A stretch of 64,000 nucleotides of DNA, taken from NCBI GenBank assembly GCA_964651435.1, contig CAZYVU010000001.1, forward strand, positions 76,658 through 140,657. Direction: 5' to 3'. Below are positions 15,812-24,396 of the stretch, in pieces; the first letter of the stretch is position 1; the number at the start of each line of letters is the position of its first letter. The notes beneath the pieces were generated by a model, which made no database searches, was not told where the DNA came from, and was given only the letters and a program-made list of their open reading frames with translations. Source of the stretch: CAZYVU01 sp964651435 (GTDB lineage: Bacteria > Desulfobacterota > Syntrophorhabdia > Syntrophorhabdales > CAYQXL01). Both the position numbers and the translations under genes were made by a program.

Positions 15812-17445
15812 GCCTTCCGCTCTTGCCTACACTTGACGGCAGCGCCGATGAAGTCCCTAAAAAGAGGATGGGGGTGAAAGGGCTTGGACTTGAATTCGGG
15901 GTGAAACTGGCACGCGAGAAACCACGGGTGGCCCTCGTACTCGACGATTTCCACCAGGCTTCCGTCGGGGGAGGTGCCCGTAAAGGAGAGGCCGCAGGCC
16001 TGCAGCCGGTCCTTGAAGAACATGTTGAACTCGTACCGGTGGCGGTGGCGCTCGTAAATGAGGTCGCGGCCATAGGCCTTGCGCGCAAGGCTCCCCTGGG
16101 CAAGCTTACAGGGGTATGCACCGAGCCTCATCGTCCCGCCAAGGTTCGAGTATTTGTCCCTTTTTTGCACCTTGCGCTCACGATCCACCCACTCCTTGAT
16201 CAGGTAGATCATAGGATACTCCGTCGTCTCGTCAAATTCGGTGCTGTGTGCGCCGGCGCACTGGGCAACGTCTCTGCCGACCTCAACCACGGCAAGCTGC
16301 ATGCCCAGGCAAAGGCCGAAAAACGGTATGTTATTCTCCCTGGCATACCGCACGGCGGCTATCTTTCCTTCTATGCCCCTCGTTCCGAAACCGCCCGGGA
16401 TAAGGATCCCGTCGGCATCTGCGAGCTGGTCCAGATTCCCCTCTTCGATGGTCTCCGAATCGACATAGAGGATGTTTACCTTTCTCTGATTGGCTATGCC
16501 CCCGTGAACCAAGGCCTCGTTAAGGCTCTTGTAAGAGTCCTTGAGCATGACATACTTCCCGACGAGGGCGATAGTAACCTCCCCGTTGGGGTTTCTTATG
16601 GCATCGACAATGGCTTCCCACTTAGAGAGGTCAGGCTTCTTTGCCCAGATGTTGAGTGAATCGGTGATCTTATCGTCAAGGCCCTCCCTGTGAAAGAGGA
16701 TAGGAACTTCGTAGATGACGTCGACGTCCCTGGCCGCGATGACAGCATCTGTGGACACGTTGCAGAAAAGGGAGATCTTCTCTTTCAGGCCCTGGGATAG
16801 GGGCCGCTCCGTCCTGCAGAGCAGTATGTCGGGCTGAATGCCTATTTCTCTCAGCTCCTTCACGCTGTGCTGGGTCGGCTTCGTCTTCATTTCGTCGGCG
16901 CTTCGGATGAAGGGGACCAGGGTTAGGTGGATAAAAAGTGAATTCTCTTTTCCCAGCTCGTTCCGGAGCTGCCTGATGGCCTCCAGAAAGGGGAGGCTTT
17001 CGATGTCGCCGACGGTGCCCCCTATCTCGACGATGACCACGTCCGTCTTGTCGTCCACGTCCAGAACCCTGCGCTTTATCTCGTCCGTGATGTGGGGAAT
17101 GACCTGCACCGTGCCGCCGAGATACTCGCCCCTGCGCTCCTTGGCTATGACGGTATCGTACACCTGGCCCGTTGTAAAATTGCTCTTTCTCGATCCTGCC
17201 GTGTTGGTAAAGCGCTCGTAGTGCCCCAGGTCGAGGTCCGTCTCGGTGCCGTCGTCAGTCACGTAGACCTCGCCGTGCTGAAAGGGGTTCATGGTGCCCG
17301 GGTCGACATTGATGTAAGGGTCGAGCTTTGCCAAGGCAACAGCGAGGCCTCTGGACTCGAGCAGCGCCCCGATGGAGGCCGAGGCCAACCCCTTACCCAG
17401 CGAAGAGACAACGCCTCCGGTAACGAAGATGAATTTCTGTCTCAT
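15808..17445 (-). CDS. pyrG: CTP synthase
   Basis: 545 residues. The amidoligase domain starts MRQKFIFVTGGVVSSLGKGL (P-loop) and includes DPYINVDPGTMNPFQHGEVY. The glutaminase domain has the nucleophile Cys in FFGLCLGMQLAVVE and the His-Glu pair in FLACQFHPEFKSKP. It makes CTP from UTP, ATP and glutamine. The start at 17445 is favoured by the usual family N-terminus and a GGGGA just upstream; a GTG eight codons earlier is unlikely. It overlaps the ApgM-like gene by 4 bp. CTP is also needed to activate KDO, made by the next two genes. Confidence 0.98.
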   Translation of the reverse strand: MRQKFIFVTGGVVSSLGKGLASASIGALLESRGLAVALAKLDPYINVDPGTMNPFQHGEVYVTDDGTETDLDLGHYERFTNTAGSRKSNFTTGQVYDTVIAKERRGEYLGGTVQVIPHITDEIKRRVLDVDDKTDVVIVEIGGTVGDIESLPFLEAIRQLRNELGKENSLFIHLTLVPFIRSADEMKTKPTQHSVKELREIGIQPDILLCRTERPLSQGLKEKISLFCNVSTDAVIAARDVDVIYEVPILFHREGLDDKITDSLNIWAKKPDLSKWEAIVDAIRNPNGEVTIALVGKYVMLKDSYKSLNEALVHGGIANQRKVNILYVDSETIEEGNLDQLADADGILIPGGFGTRGIEGKIAAVRYARENNIPFFGLCLGMQLAVVEVGRDVAQCAGAHSTEFDETTEYPMIYLIKEWVDRERKVQKRDKYSNLGGTMRLGAYPCKLAQGSLARKAYGRDLIYERHRHRYEFNMFFKDRLQACGLSFTGTSPDGSLVEIVEYEGHPWFLACQFHPEFKSKPFHPHPLFRDFIGAAVKCRQERKA

Positions 17446-18632
17446 CGTCCCCGCCCTGACAGGAACCACCTGATCAGCTCTTCCCCGGTAAACACGGCAG
17501 GGCCGATCCCTTCGTGATAACCATCGGCCGACCCCTTTTGCGGGCGACTCTTATCATACATGGCGAAGGGCACCGGCGTGGCGTGATGAGTTCTCATGGA
17601 GAGGGGCGTGGCGTGATCGGTGACGATGAGGCACCGCGCATCGTCCGTCAGGGCAGGCAAGACCCTTCCCAGAACCTCCCGGTCAATGGTCTCTATGGCC
17701 TTGATCTTCTCTTCCAGATTTCCGTTGTGGGAGGCCTCGTCGGGTGCCTCGATGTGTATATAAACGATGTCGTGATCCGCAAGGAGCTCCAGCGCCTTCT
17801 CCGCCTTGCCTTGATAGTTCGTATCCAGGTATCCTGTGGCGCCGACTACGGCCGGCGTGTCAAATCCTATCATCTTGCTGATGCCCTTTATGAGGTCTAC
17901 GGCCGCAACCGTTGCCCCTTTGAGGCCGTATTTCTCTGCAAAAAGCGGGAAATTTGACCGTCTCCCCTGCCCCCACAGCCATATGCTGTTGGCCTGCAGC
18001 TTTCCGGCCCCCAGCCGCCGCACATTGACAGGATCCCGGACCAGCACTGGCCTTGAGCTGCTCATCAGCGCGGCAACGCGCTCGGCCCCGGACCCCTTGG
18101 GAAGATAAGCCGCAATCTCCCTGTCCGTTATATCGTGGGGGGGCGTCGTTTCCATTTCCCACAGCCCTCCCCGCCACAGCATGATGTGGCGGTAGCTTAC
18201 ACCGGGGAAAAAGACGATTTCCTCACTGCCCAGGTTTCCGTTGAGGGCGGCCACTAAAGCCCCCGCCTCTTCCGTCGTGATGTGGCCGCCGCTGTAGTCG
18301 CCCATGATCAGACCGCCGGGGCCGTCCTGCAAATGGACGAGGTTGCACCTGAAGGCCACATCCTTCTCGTCCATGGCGATGTCCATACCGGCAGCCTCTA
18401 TGGGTGCCCGGCCCGTGTAGTACTTGGCGGGGTCGTACCCGAAGATAGACATGCACGCCACATCGCTGCCCGGCAAGAAGCCCTCGGGCACCGTCATGAC
18501 GTTGCCGCAGAAGCCCTCTCGGGCCATCATATCCATGTTCGGCTTTCTGGCTGCCTGGAGGGGGGTTTTCCCGCCCAGCTCATCGATGGGGAAATCGGCC
18601 ATGCCGTCCCCAATAACAACAATATGCTTCAT
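17442..18632 (-). CDS. ApgM-like phosphoglycerate mutase homologue; proposed homoserine kinase
   Basis: 396 residues, alkaline-phosphatase superfamily. The metal-binding N-terminus reads MKHIVVIGDGMADFPIDELG; the substrate Ser region is LPGSDVACMSIFGYDPAKYY, and the C-terminal metal ligands are in EAPDEASHNGN and TDHATPLSMRTHHATPVPFA. This is the archaeal-type cofactor-independent phosphoglycerate mutase family. A bacterial branch of the family, found next to homoserine dehydrogenase, has been proposed as a homoserine kinase (TIGRFAM describes such a family from memory). Here it follows hom by 4 bp and no thrB is seen, so that role fits. Start at 18632 is the family N-terminus; 23 extra upstream codons were dropped. 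Confidence 0.85.
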   Translation of the reverse strand: MKHIVVIGDGMADFPIDELGGKTPLQAARKPNMDMMAREGFCGNVMTVPEGFLPGSDVACMSIFGYDPAKYYTGRAPIEAAGMDIAMDEKDVAFRCNLVHLQDGPGGLIMGDYSGGHITTEEAGALVAALNGNLGSEEIVFFPGVSYRHIMLWRGGLWEMETTPPHDITDREIAAYLPKGSGAERVAALMSSSRPVLVRDPVNVRRLGAGKLQANSIWLWGQGRRSNFPLFAEKYGLKGATVAAVDLIKGISKMIGFDTPAVVGATGYLDTNYQGKAEKALELLADHDIVYIHIEAPDEASHNGNLEEKIKAIETIDREVLGRVLPALTDDARCLIVTDHATPLSMRTHHATPVPFAMYDKSRPQKGSADGYHEGIGPAVFTGEELIRWFLSGRGR

Positions 18633-18636
18633 ATGC

Positions 18637-19926
18637 TCAAGCTTTCCCTTCCTCGATTCGTATGTGGACGCTTTCCCCCATGATGAAAGGAAGCGCGTCA
18701 ATCTCGGCCTTGGCCCTCTTGAGGTCCTTTTCTACGGCCTCGTGGGTGACCATAACAACGGGTACGTAACCATTCTCCTCCCTCCCCTTCTGGATGACGG
18801 CGGAGATGCTTATGCTGTACTGCGCCAAAACGCCCGAAATCTTGGAAAGAACACCGGGCCGGTCTTGGGCCATGATCCTGATATAATACGGCGCAGATGA
18901 CTCATCGCCCGAGCGGACCCTGATCCCTTCGTCCCAGGGCGGTACGTGCACACCTCCGGCGCCTTCTTTGATGCGGCCCGCCACCTCAACGATATCGCTC
19001 ACGACGGCGCTTCCCGTCGGGTCTCCGCCGGCGCCCTTACCATAGAAGAGGTTGGGCCCTGTGCGGTCGCCCACAACATAGACGGCGTTGAAGACCCCGT
19101 TGACGCTTGCCATGGGGTGGCTAAAGGGGATCATCGTCGGCTCTACCCTGGCCTCCACCATGCCGGCCTCTTCTTTGGCCATAGCCAAGAGCTTGATGAC
19201 GTATCCAAACTCTTTGGCAAAGGAGATGTCGACGCCGGAAAGCTCCGATATGCCTCTGGTGGTGATCTCTTCCATCCTGATCGGGCAGTGAAAGGACATC
19301 CGGGCCAGGATGCAAAGCTTGTGGGCTGCGTCGATCCCCTCCACATCCAGGGTCGGGTCCTGCTCGGCGTATCCAAGCTCCTGGGCTCGGCCGAGGGCCG
19401 ACGAGAAAGAAACCCCCTCCTCCGTCATTTTCGTCAGGATATAGTTGCTTGTTCCGTTGAGAATGCCCAGAATGTGACGGATCTTGTTTGCCACAAGGCC
19501 CTGCCGGGTAGCCCGGATGACGGGTATACCGCCGGCCACAGCCGCTTCAAACCCCAAATCACAGCCTTCCTTCCTCATGAGGCTGTAGATTTCGTTGCCC
19601 CTCTCTGCCAGCAGCGCCTTGTTCGCCGTGACGACGGGCTTTTTTTTCGAAGCTGCGTAGGCTATAAAGTCATAGGCGAGGCCTGTTCCGCCCATCAGCT
19701 CGACCACTACGTCGACATCGGGGTGATCGATGACCTCGTACGCGTCGGCGGTCAGCATGCCGGGCTCCGGCGCCACGGGACGCTCCCGGCCCAGGTCGAT
19801 ATCGGCTATCTTCACCACTTTGAGATCGATGCCCGTCCGTTGCAGGATCAACAAACGGTGGTCCCGGAGTATCTTGTACGTGCCCATGCCAACGGTGCCG
19901 AACCCTATGATGCCAACGCCGATCAT
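18637..19926 (-). CDS. hom: Homoserine dehydrogenase
   Basis: 429 residues. The NAD(P)-binding domain starts MIGVGIIGFGTVGMGTYKIL; the catalytic domain has VVTANKALLAERGNEIYSLM, a lysine-bearing segment, and GGIPVIRATRQGL then GILNGTSNYILTKM. A C-terminal ACT domain (about residues 345-429, YYIRIMAQDRPGVLSKISGV) should give feedback control by threonine. It makes homoserine from aspartate semialdehyde. It is flanked upstream by an aminotransferase (7-bp gap) and downstream by the ApgM-like gene. The longer upstream open frame (39 more codons) overlaps the aminotransferase and is not used. Confidence 0.97.
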   Translation of the reverse strand: MIGVGIIGFGTVGMGTYKILRDHRLLILQRTGIDLKVVKIADIDLGRERPVAPEPGMLTADAYEVIDHPDVDVVVELMGGTGLAYDFIAYAASKKKPVVTANKALLAERGNEIYSLMRKEGCDLGFEAAVAGGIPVIRATRQGLVANKIRHILGILNGTSNYILTKMTEEGVSFSSALGRAQELGYAEQDPTLDVEGIDAAHKLCILARMSFHCPIRMEEITTRGISELSGVDISFAKEFGYVIKLLAMAKEEAGMVEARVEPTMIPFSHPMASVNGVFNAVYVVGDRTGPNLFYGKGAGGDPTGSAVVSDIVEVAGRIKEGAGGVHVPPWDEGIRVRSGDESSAPYYIRIMAQDRPGVLSKISGVLAQYSISISAVIQKGREENGYVPVVMVTHEAVEKDLKRAKAEIDALPFIMGESVHIRIEEGKA

Positions 19927-19933
19927 CGTACCG

Positions 19934-21115
19934 TCACTTTTTCCGTGAGTAGAGGAGGCTTCGAATCCCCTTGACGGCCTGCCTCGTCCTGTCTTCGTTC
20001 TCCACAAGGGCGAAGCGAATATACCCTTCGCCGTATTCTCCAAAGCCTATTCCCGGTGCTGAAGCCACCTTCGCCTCCTTCAGAAGGAGCTTGGAAAACT
20101 CAAGGGAGCCCATCTGATCAAAGGGCTCAGGGATCTTTCCCCAGGCAAACATAGTGGCCGGAGGCCGCTTGATCTCCCAGCCGTAGCGGGTCAGCCCGTC
20201 GCATAGGACGTTTCTCCGCCTCCGATACTTTTCCACGATATCGATGACGTCGTCGTCCCCTTCGTTGAGGGCGATAATCGATGCGATCTGAATGGGCTGA
20301 AAGACGCCGTAGTCAAAATAGCTCTTGATCTTGCTCAGCGCGGCAATCATCTTGCTGTTGCCCACGCAGAATCCGACGCGCCATCCGGGCATGCTGTAAC
20401 TCTTTGAAAGCGAAAAGAACTCCACACCCACATCTTTGGCACCGGGCACCTGCAGAAAGCTGGGTGCCTTGTATCCGTCAAAAACAAGGTCGGCATATGC
20501 CAAATCGTGAATAATCATGAGGTCGTGTTCCTTGGCAAAATCGACGATCCGTTTGAAGAATTCGATGTCAATGACCTCAGTGGTGGGGTTATTGGGAAAG
20601 CTGAAGATGAGCATTTTGGGTTGCGGCCACGTGGTCTTTGCCGCAATGTTGAGGCGGTCGAAAAACTCCTCCTTCGGGAGAAGCGGTATCGTCCTCAGGT
20701 CGCCCCCGGCGATGACCACCGAATAGGTGTGGATCGGATAGGTGGGGTCGGGCACAAAAACCACCTCGCCCCGGCCGATCGTCGCCAGCACCAGATGGCC
20801 TATGCCTTCCTTGACCCCCATGGTGACGACGGCCTCCGTCTCGGGGTCTATATCAACATCGTACCGCCTCTTGTACCAATTGGCAATGGCGACGCGGAGC
20901 TTAAAGATGCCCCTGGTGACCGAATACCGGTGGTTACGTCCGTTGCGTGCAGCCTCGACAAGCTTGGTAACGATATGCCTCGGCGTGGGTATGTCGGGGT
21001 TTCCCATGCCGAGATCGATAATGTCTTCGCCCCTGTGCCTCGCCTCTATCAGGAGGTCTCTGACAATGCCGAAGGCGTACGGCGGCAGCCGCGAGATACG
21101 GTAAAATTCATCCAT
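19934..21115 (-). CDS. Class I aminotransferase, AlaC/LL-DAP-aminotransferase-like
   Basis: 393 residues. It begins MDEFYRISRLPPYAFGIVRD and has DIIDLGMGNPDIPTP, the PLP Asp/Tyr region (FSFPNNPTTEV and HDLAYADLVFDG) and the Schiff-base Lys in SLSKSYSMPGWRVGF. This form matches the alanine-type transaminases of the AlaC group, which are close to LL-diaminopimelate aminotransferases. The next gene is hom, so a role in aspartate-family amino acids, alanine or glutamate exchange is possible. It is the first gene of the hom-pyrG-kds-lpt-rpoN operon, with a putative promoter 7-35 bp upstream. Confidence 0.88.
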   Translation of the reverse strand: MDEFYRISRLPPYAFGIVRDLLIEARHRGEDIIDLGMGNPDIPTPRHIVTKLVEAARNGRNHRYSVTRGIFKLRVAIANWYKRRYDVDIDPETEAVVTMGVKEGIGHLVLATIGRGEVVFVPDPTYPIHTYSVVIAGGDLRTIPLLPKEEFFDRLNIAAKTTWPQPKMLIFSFPNNPTTEVIDIEFFKRIVDFAKEHDLMIIHDLAYADLVFDGYKAPSFLQVPGAKDVGVEFFSLSKSYSMPGWRVGFCVGNSKMIAALSKIKSYFDYGVFQPIQIASIIALNEGDDDVIDIVEKYRRRRNVLCDGLTRYGWEIKRPPATMFAWGKIPEPFDQMGSLEFSKLLLKEAKVASAPGIGFGEYGEGYIRFALVENEDRTRQAVKGIRSLLYSRKK

Positions 21116-21121
21116 GGCATG

Positions 21122-21150
21122 AAGTTACCACATTGACGGGGGACAATCAA
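21122..21150 (-). promoter_or_regulatory. Candidate promoter of the hom-to-rpoN operon
   Basis: On the minus strand TTGATT (21150-21145), a 17-bp spacer, and TAACTT (21127-21122). It lies immediately upstream of the aminotransferase start at 21115, leaving almost no leader. The match to sigma-70 is modest. Confidence 0.35.
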
Positions 21151-21180
21151 TATGGAAGGGGGGCGAGGCCCCGCCTTCCG

Positions 21181-21663
21181 TTAGAGTTTGTACCCGAACC
21201 TTCTCAGGAGCTCCCTTCGGGCCTTCTTGTCCTCTTCCCCCTCTATGCCTTTCGGGGGTGAGCCGTCGATAACGCCCATGATCCCGCGGCCCTGGTCCGT
21301 TTCGGCAACGACAACGGTGAGGGGGTTTGCCGTGGCGCAAATGACGTGACAGACCTCCTGGCAAGACTTGACGGCATTGAGAACGTTGATGGGGAATCCC
21401 TCCTTAAGAAAGATGACAAACGTGTGGCCGCACGACAGGGCGAAGGACGTGTCGGCAGCCAGTTTGACGAGCGCCTCGTCGTTGCCCTCGCAACGGACAA
21501 GGCATGGCCCGCTGGCCTCCGAAAAGGCGATGCCGAACTTCAGGTGCGGCGATGAGCCTATGAGCATTTCATACATGTCTTCCGCCGTCTTCACGAAGTG
21601 TGACTGCCCGACCACGATGTTGAGGCCTTCGGGTACCACAATCGAAAGGGTCTTCAGTTCCAT
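21181..21663 (-). CDS. Adenosine-specific kinase
   Basis: 160 residues of the Ado kinase family (PF04008), known mainly from archaea and some bacteria. The sequence shows LNIVVGQSHFVKTAEDMYEM, the family's N-terminal motif, then KFGIAFSEASGPCLVRCEGN, and the C-terminal TANPLTVVVAETDQGRGIMG with GVIDGSPPKGIE. The archaeal protein was described as a kinase specific for adenosine; its in vivo role is uncertain. AGGAGGAGG precedes the ATG. It is transcribed after the radical SAM gene. Confidence 0.9.
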   Translation of the reverse strand: MELKTLSIVVPEGLNIVVGQSHFVKTAEDMYEMLIGSSPHLKFGIAFSEASGPCLVRCEGNDEALVKLAADTSFALSCGHTFVIFLKEGFPINVLNAVKSCQEVCHVICATANPLTVVVAETDQGRGIMGVIDGSPPKGIEGEEDKKARRELLRRFGYKL

Positions 21664-21710
21664 CTTTTCCTCCTCCTGTTGTCTTTTGCTTGCCGCCGCC
21701 CTATGCCCCC

Positions 21711-22658
21711 CTATGGTGCAAAGGGCTCGGTCTTATCAAAATCGGGCAAAAACGACGGGGCGCTCTCAAGCGCCTGAACATACACGTTTTCAAACCCCCG
21801 GTCAACGAGATAATCAACGAGGGTATCGTATTCGCTCTGCCGAAGCCGCCTTCCCAAAAGGGGGTACTGTCCCGCTCGATGGACGGGGCAGTACTGGGAC
21901 ATAAGGCTCACGAAGGTCTCTGTGCCCAGCTCCTCGCCTATCCAGTCCACAATGCGGCGAAAGCCGCCGAGACCGCCCGGCAGCACGAGGTGGCGGATCA
22001 TAAGCCCCTGCTTCGCGATCCCCCCTTCGATTCTCAGGTGCCCGGTCTGCCGAAACATTTCCTTGATGGCCGCCGCTGCACAGTCGGCGTAGCTCTTCTC
22101 CGCTGGCACGCCGGAGAGCCGCAACGCGACACCTGCCGACCAATACTTGAAATCAGGCAGGTAGATGTCGATGAGGCCCTCGAGCATCGCCAAGGCTTCA
22201 ACGGCATCATAACCATTACTGTTGTACACAAACGGGATACCGATGCCCCCCTGTTTTGCCCTCGCCACAGCCTCGGAGATCAGGGGAATATAGGGCGTGG
22301 GGCTTACAAGGTTGATGTTGTGACACCCCAGCGAGGCAAGGCGGAAGAAGATGTCGGCGAGCTCGCCTGCCGGGACGGCCCGGCCCTTTGTGGAATGGCT
22401 TATCTGATAATTCTGGCAAAAGAGACAGCGAAGGTTGCAGGAAGAGAAGAAGATGTTTCCCGAGCCGCACTCTCCTGAGATCGGCGGCTCCTCGCCCAAG
22501 TGGGGGCCCCAGTGGGCCACGAGCAGCTCCGCCGCCACCCCGCAGTATCCTGTTCGGCCCGCCAGTCGATCAACACCGCACCCTCTAGGGCAAAGCCGGC
22601 ATTCGGCAAGAAGGGAGATCGGATCTTTCACGCCCCCTCGATCATCGCGATTGCCCAT
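21711..22658 (-). CDS. Radical SAM protein, PflA-like (archaeal-type subgroup)
   Basis: 315 residues. N-terminal Cys pair region ECRLCPRGCGVDRLAGRTGY-C, then the radical SAM cluster motif CNLRCLFCQNYQIS (CxxxCxxC), GCHNINLVSPTPYIP and the downstream SNGYD and PDFKYW motifs. This subgroup resembles pyruvate formate-lyase activating enzymes but often stands without a glycyl-radical enzyme. None is visible here, so the target is open. AAGGAG two bases before the ATG supports the start. It lies 22 bp after recJ and 47 bp before the adenosine kinase gene. Confidence 0.85.
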   Translation of the reverse strand: MGNRDDRGGVKDPISLLAECRLCPRGCGVDRLAGRTGYCGVAAELLVAHWGPHLGEEPPISGECGSGNIFFSSCNLRCLFCQNYQISHSTKGRAVPAGELADIFFRLASLGCHNINLVSPTPYIPLISEAVARAKQGGIGIPFVYNSNGYDAVEALAMLEGLIDIYLPDFKYWSAGVALRLSGVPAEKSYADCAAAAIKEMFRQTGHLRIEGGIAKQGLMIRHLVLPGGLGGFRRIVDWIGEELGTETFVSLMSQYCPVHRAGQYPLLGRRLRQSEYDTLVDYLVDRGFENVYVQALESAPSFLPDFDKTEPFAP

Positions 22659-22680
22659 GGCTCCTTCTTGTTCGGGCCCC

Positions 22681-24360
22681 CTATTCCTCTCCTACCGACG
22701 CGGGCAGGACGTCCTTCACGTTGAGGTGAATGAACCGTTCGCCCAACTCCTCGCGAATGACGGGGGCGACGACGAGAAGGAAGGGGGGGCCCTCGGGCAT
22801 GGACAGAGAGCCGGAACAGCTTCCGTACCACGTTCGGTTCCTGCTGTCCGACGCCTTGATGAAGCGGTTGTTCAAAGAAACGTTGGCGGCCGGCAGAAGG
22901 AAATGCGGCCTGGGGTTTCCCATGCCGAAGGGAGACATGAGCCGTAGAAGGTCCACAACGTCCCCCGTGAGCTGATCGAAGTCGGCGGCAACATCGAAAA
23001 CGGCCTGTCGGGAAACCTCTTCCCTGCTTGCTCCGGCTACCGCCCTCTCAAAGGCCTCGGAGAACCTTGGGAGGTTTTCTTCGTTGGTAATGGTAATTCC
23101 GCAGGCGTGTTTGTGTCCGCCAAACCTTTCCAGAAGCGGCGAAAGCCCCGATATGGCTGCGTGAAGGTCGATGCTGCCTCCGCCCCGACCCGATCCCTTC
23201 CAGACCCCGTTCACCTCCGTTATGATGACGGCCGGCTTTCCGTAAATCTCCACAAGCCGCTGTGCAACGATGCCGATGACGCCGATGTGCCACCTTTCGC
23301 TATAGAGAACGATGGAGTGCTCGTGCTTCCCGTTTTCCCCCTCGACAAGGGCCACCGTTTCGGACAGGATCTGTTCTTCAATCCGCTGCCTCGACCGGTT
23401 TGCCTCCTGGAGTCGTCCCAAATAGTGCTGCGATTCTCCGGGGTCCTGCGAGAGCAGAAAGTGAAGCGACGTGACGGGTTCACCCATTCTGCCGGCTGCG
23501 TTGATCCGTGGGACGATAACAAAATTGACGGCCTGTTCATCGACGCCCCTTTGCCGCGATAGGAGGTTCTGCCTCAAGAAGGTCTTTAGCCACGCCCTCG
23601 GGTGCCGGTTCATCATCTCCAGACCGAAGCGGACCAAAACTCTGTTGTCGCCGCGGAGGGGCACCATATCACCCATCGTGCCGAGGGCCACAATGTCGAG
23701 CTCTTTTTTAAGGTTGATGGGCTCCCTCATGCGGCCCCTTGCGTGAAGGAACCTGCGCAGAGCAAGGAGGAAGAAGAATGTGACGCCACAGGCCGCAAGG
23801 TCTCTTGTGGGGAAAACCGAGTCCTTCCGCTTCGTGTTGATGACCGCCCGGGCCGGCGGCAGCGTCGGGCCCACCTCGTGATGATCGACGATGATGACGT
23901 CCATTCCTGCATCCAGGGCCAGCTTAACCTCTGCCACGTTTGTGGAGGCACAGTCAAGACACACAAGCAGGTCTGCCCCCTCGCCTCTGACCTTCTCCAG
24001 CCCTGCCCTGTTGAGCCCGTAACCCTCTTCCCTCGTTGGAATGTAGATGGCCGGCTTCAGGCCGAGGTGGCCCAGAAACCCGGCAAGGAGCGCCACCGAG
24101 GATATTCCGTCGGCGTCGTAATCGCCGTAGAGGCAGATCTTTTCCTTGTTCTCGATTGCTTCGGCGAGCCTGAGGACGCCCTTTTCGCAATCGGGAAGGA
24201 GCCCCGGATCGGAGAGGTCGGCGAGCTTGGGGTACAGATAGGTCTCGGCATCCTGCACCGTTTCGATGCCGCGGGCCACCAAGATACGGGCAAAGAGATC
24301 GGGGAGCCCCAATCCCGCCGCGATGGTCCGGGCCATTTCGTCCCGGTCTTTCCCGGTCAT
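22681..24360 (-). CDS. recJ: Single-stranded-DNA-specific exonuclease RecJ
   Basis: 559 residues. The DHH domain has YGDYDADGISSVALLAGFLG (motif with catalytic Asp residues), LVCLDCAST, VIIVDHHEVGPTLPPA (DHH) and the C-terminal DHHA1 motif GGGSIDLHAAISGL with RFGGHKHACGITI. RecJ degrades 5' ends of single-stranded DNA in recombination and repair. Length is typical. It follows pyrD with 36 bp between them. Confidence 0.97.
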   Translation of the reverse strand: MTGKDRDEMARTIAAGLGLPDLFARILVARGIETVQDAETYLYPKLADLSDPGLLPDCEKGVLRLAEAIENKEKICLYGDYDADGISSVALLAGFLGHLGLKPAIYIPTREEGYGLNRAGLEKVRGEGADLLVCLDCASTNVAEVKLALDAGMDVIIVDHHEVGPTLPPARAVINTKRKDSVFPTRDLAACGVTFFFLLALRRFLHARGRMREPINLKKELDIVALGTMGDMVPLRGDNRVLVRFGLEMMNRHPRAWLKTFLRQNLLSRQRGVDEQAVNFVIVPRINAAGRMGEPVTSLHFLLSQDPGESQHYLGRLQEANRSRQRIEEQILSETVALVEGENGKHEHSIVLYSERWHIGVIGIVAQRLVEIYGKPAVIITEVNGVWKGSGRGGGSIDLHAAISGLSPLLERFGGHKHACGITITNEENLPRFSEAFERAVAGASREEVSRQAVFDVAADFDQLTGDVVDLLRLMSPFGMGNPRPHFLLPAANVSLNNRFIKASDSRNRTWYGSCSGSLSMPEGPPFLLVVAPVIREELGERFIHLNVKDVLPASVGEE

Positions 24361-24396
24361 CGACCCACCGTTGGGGCCTTCATTGCGCAGGTATGG

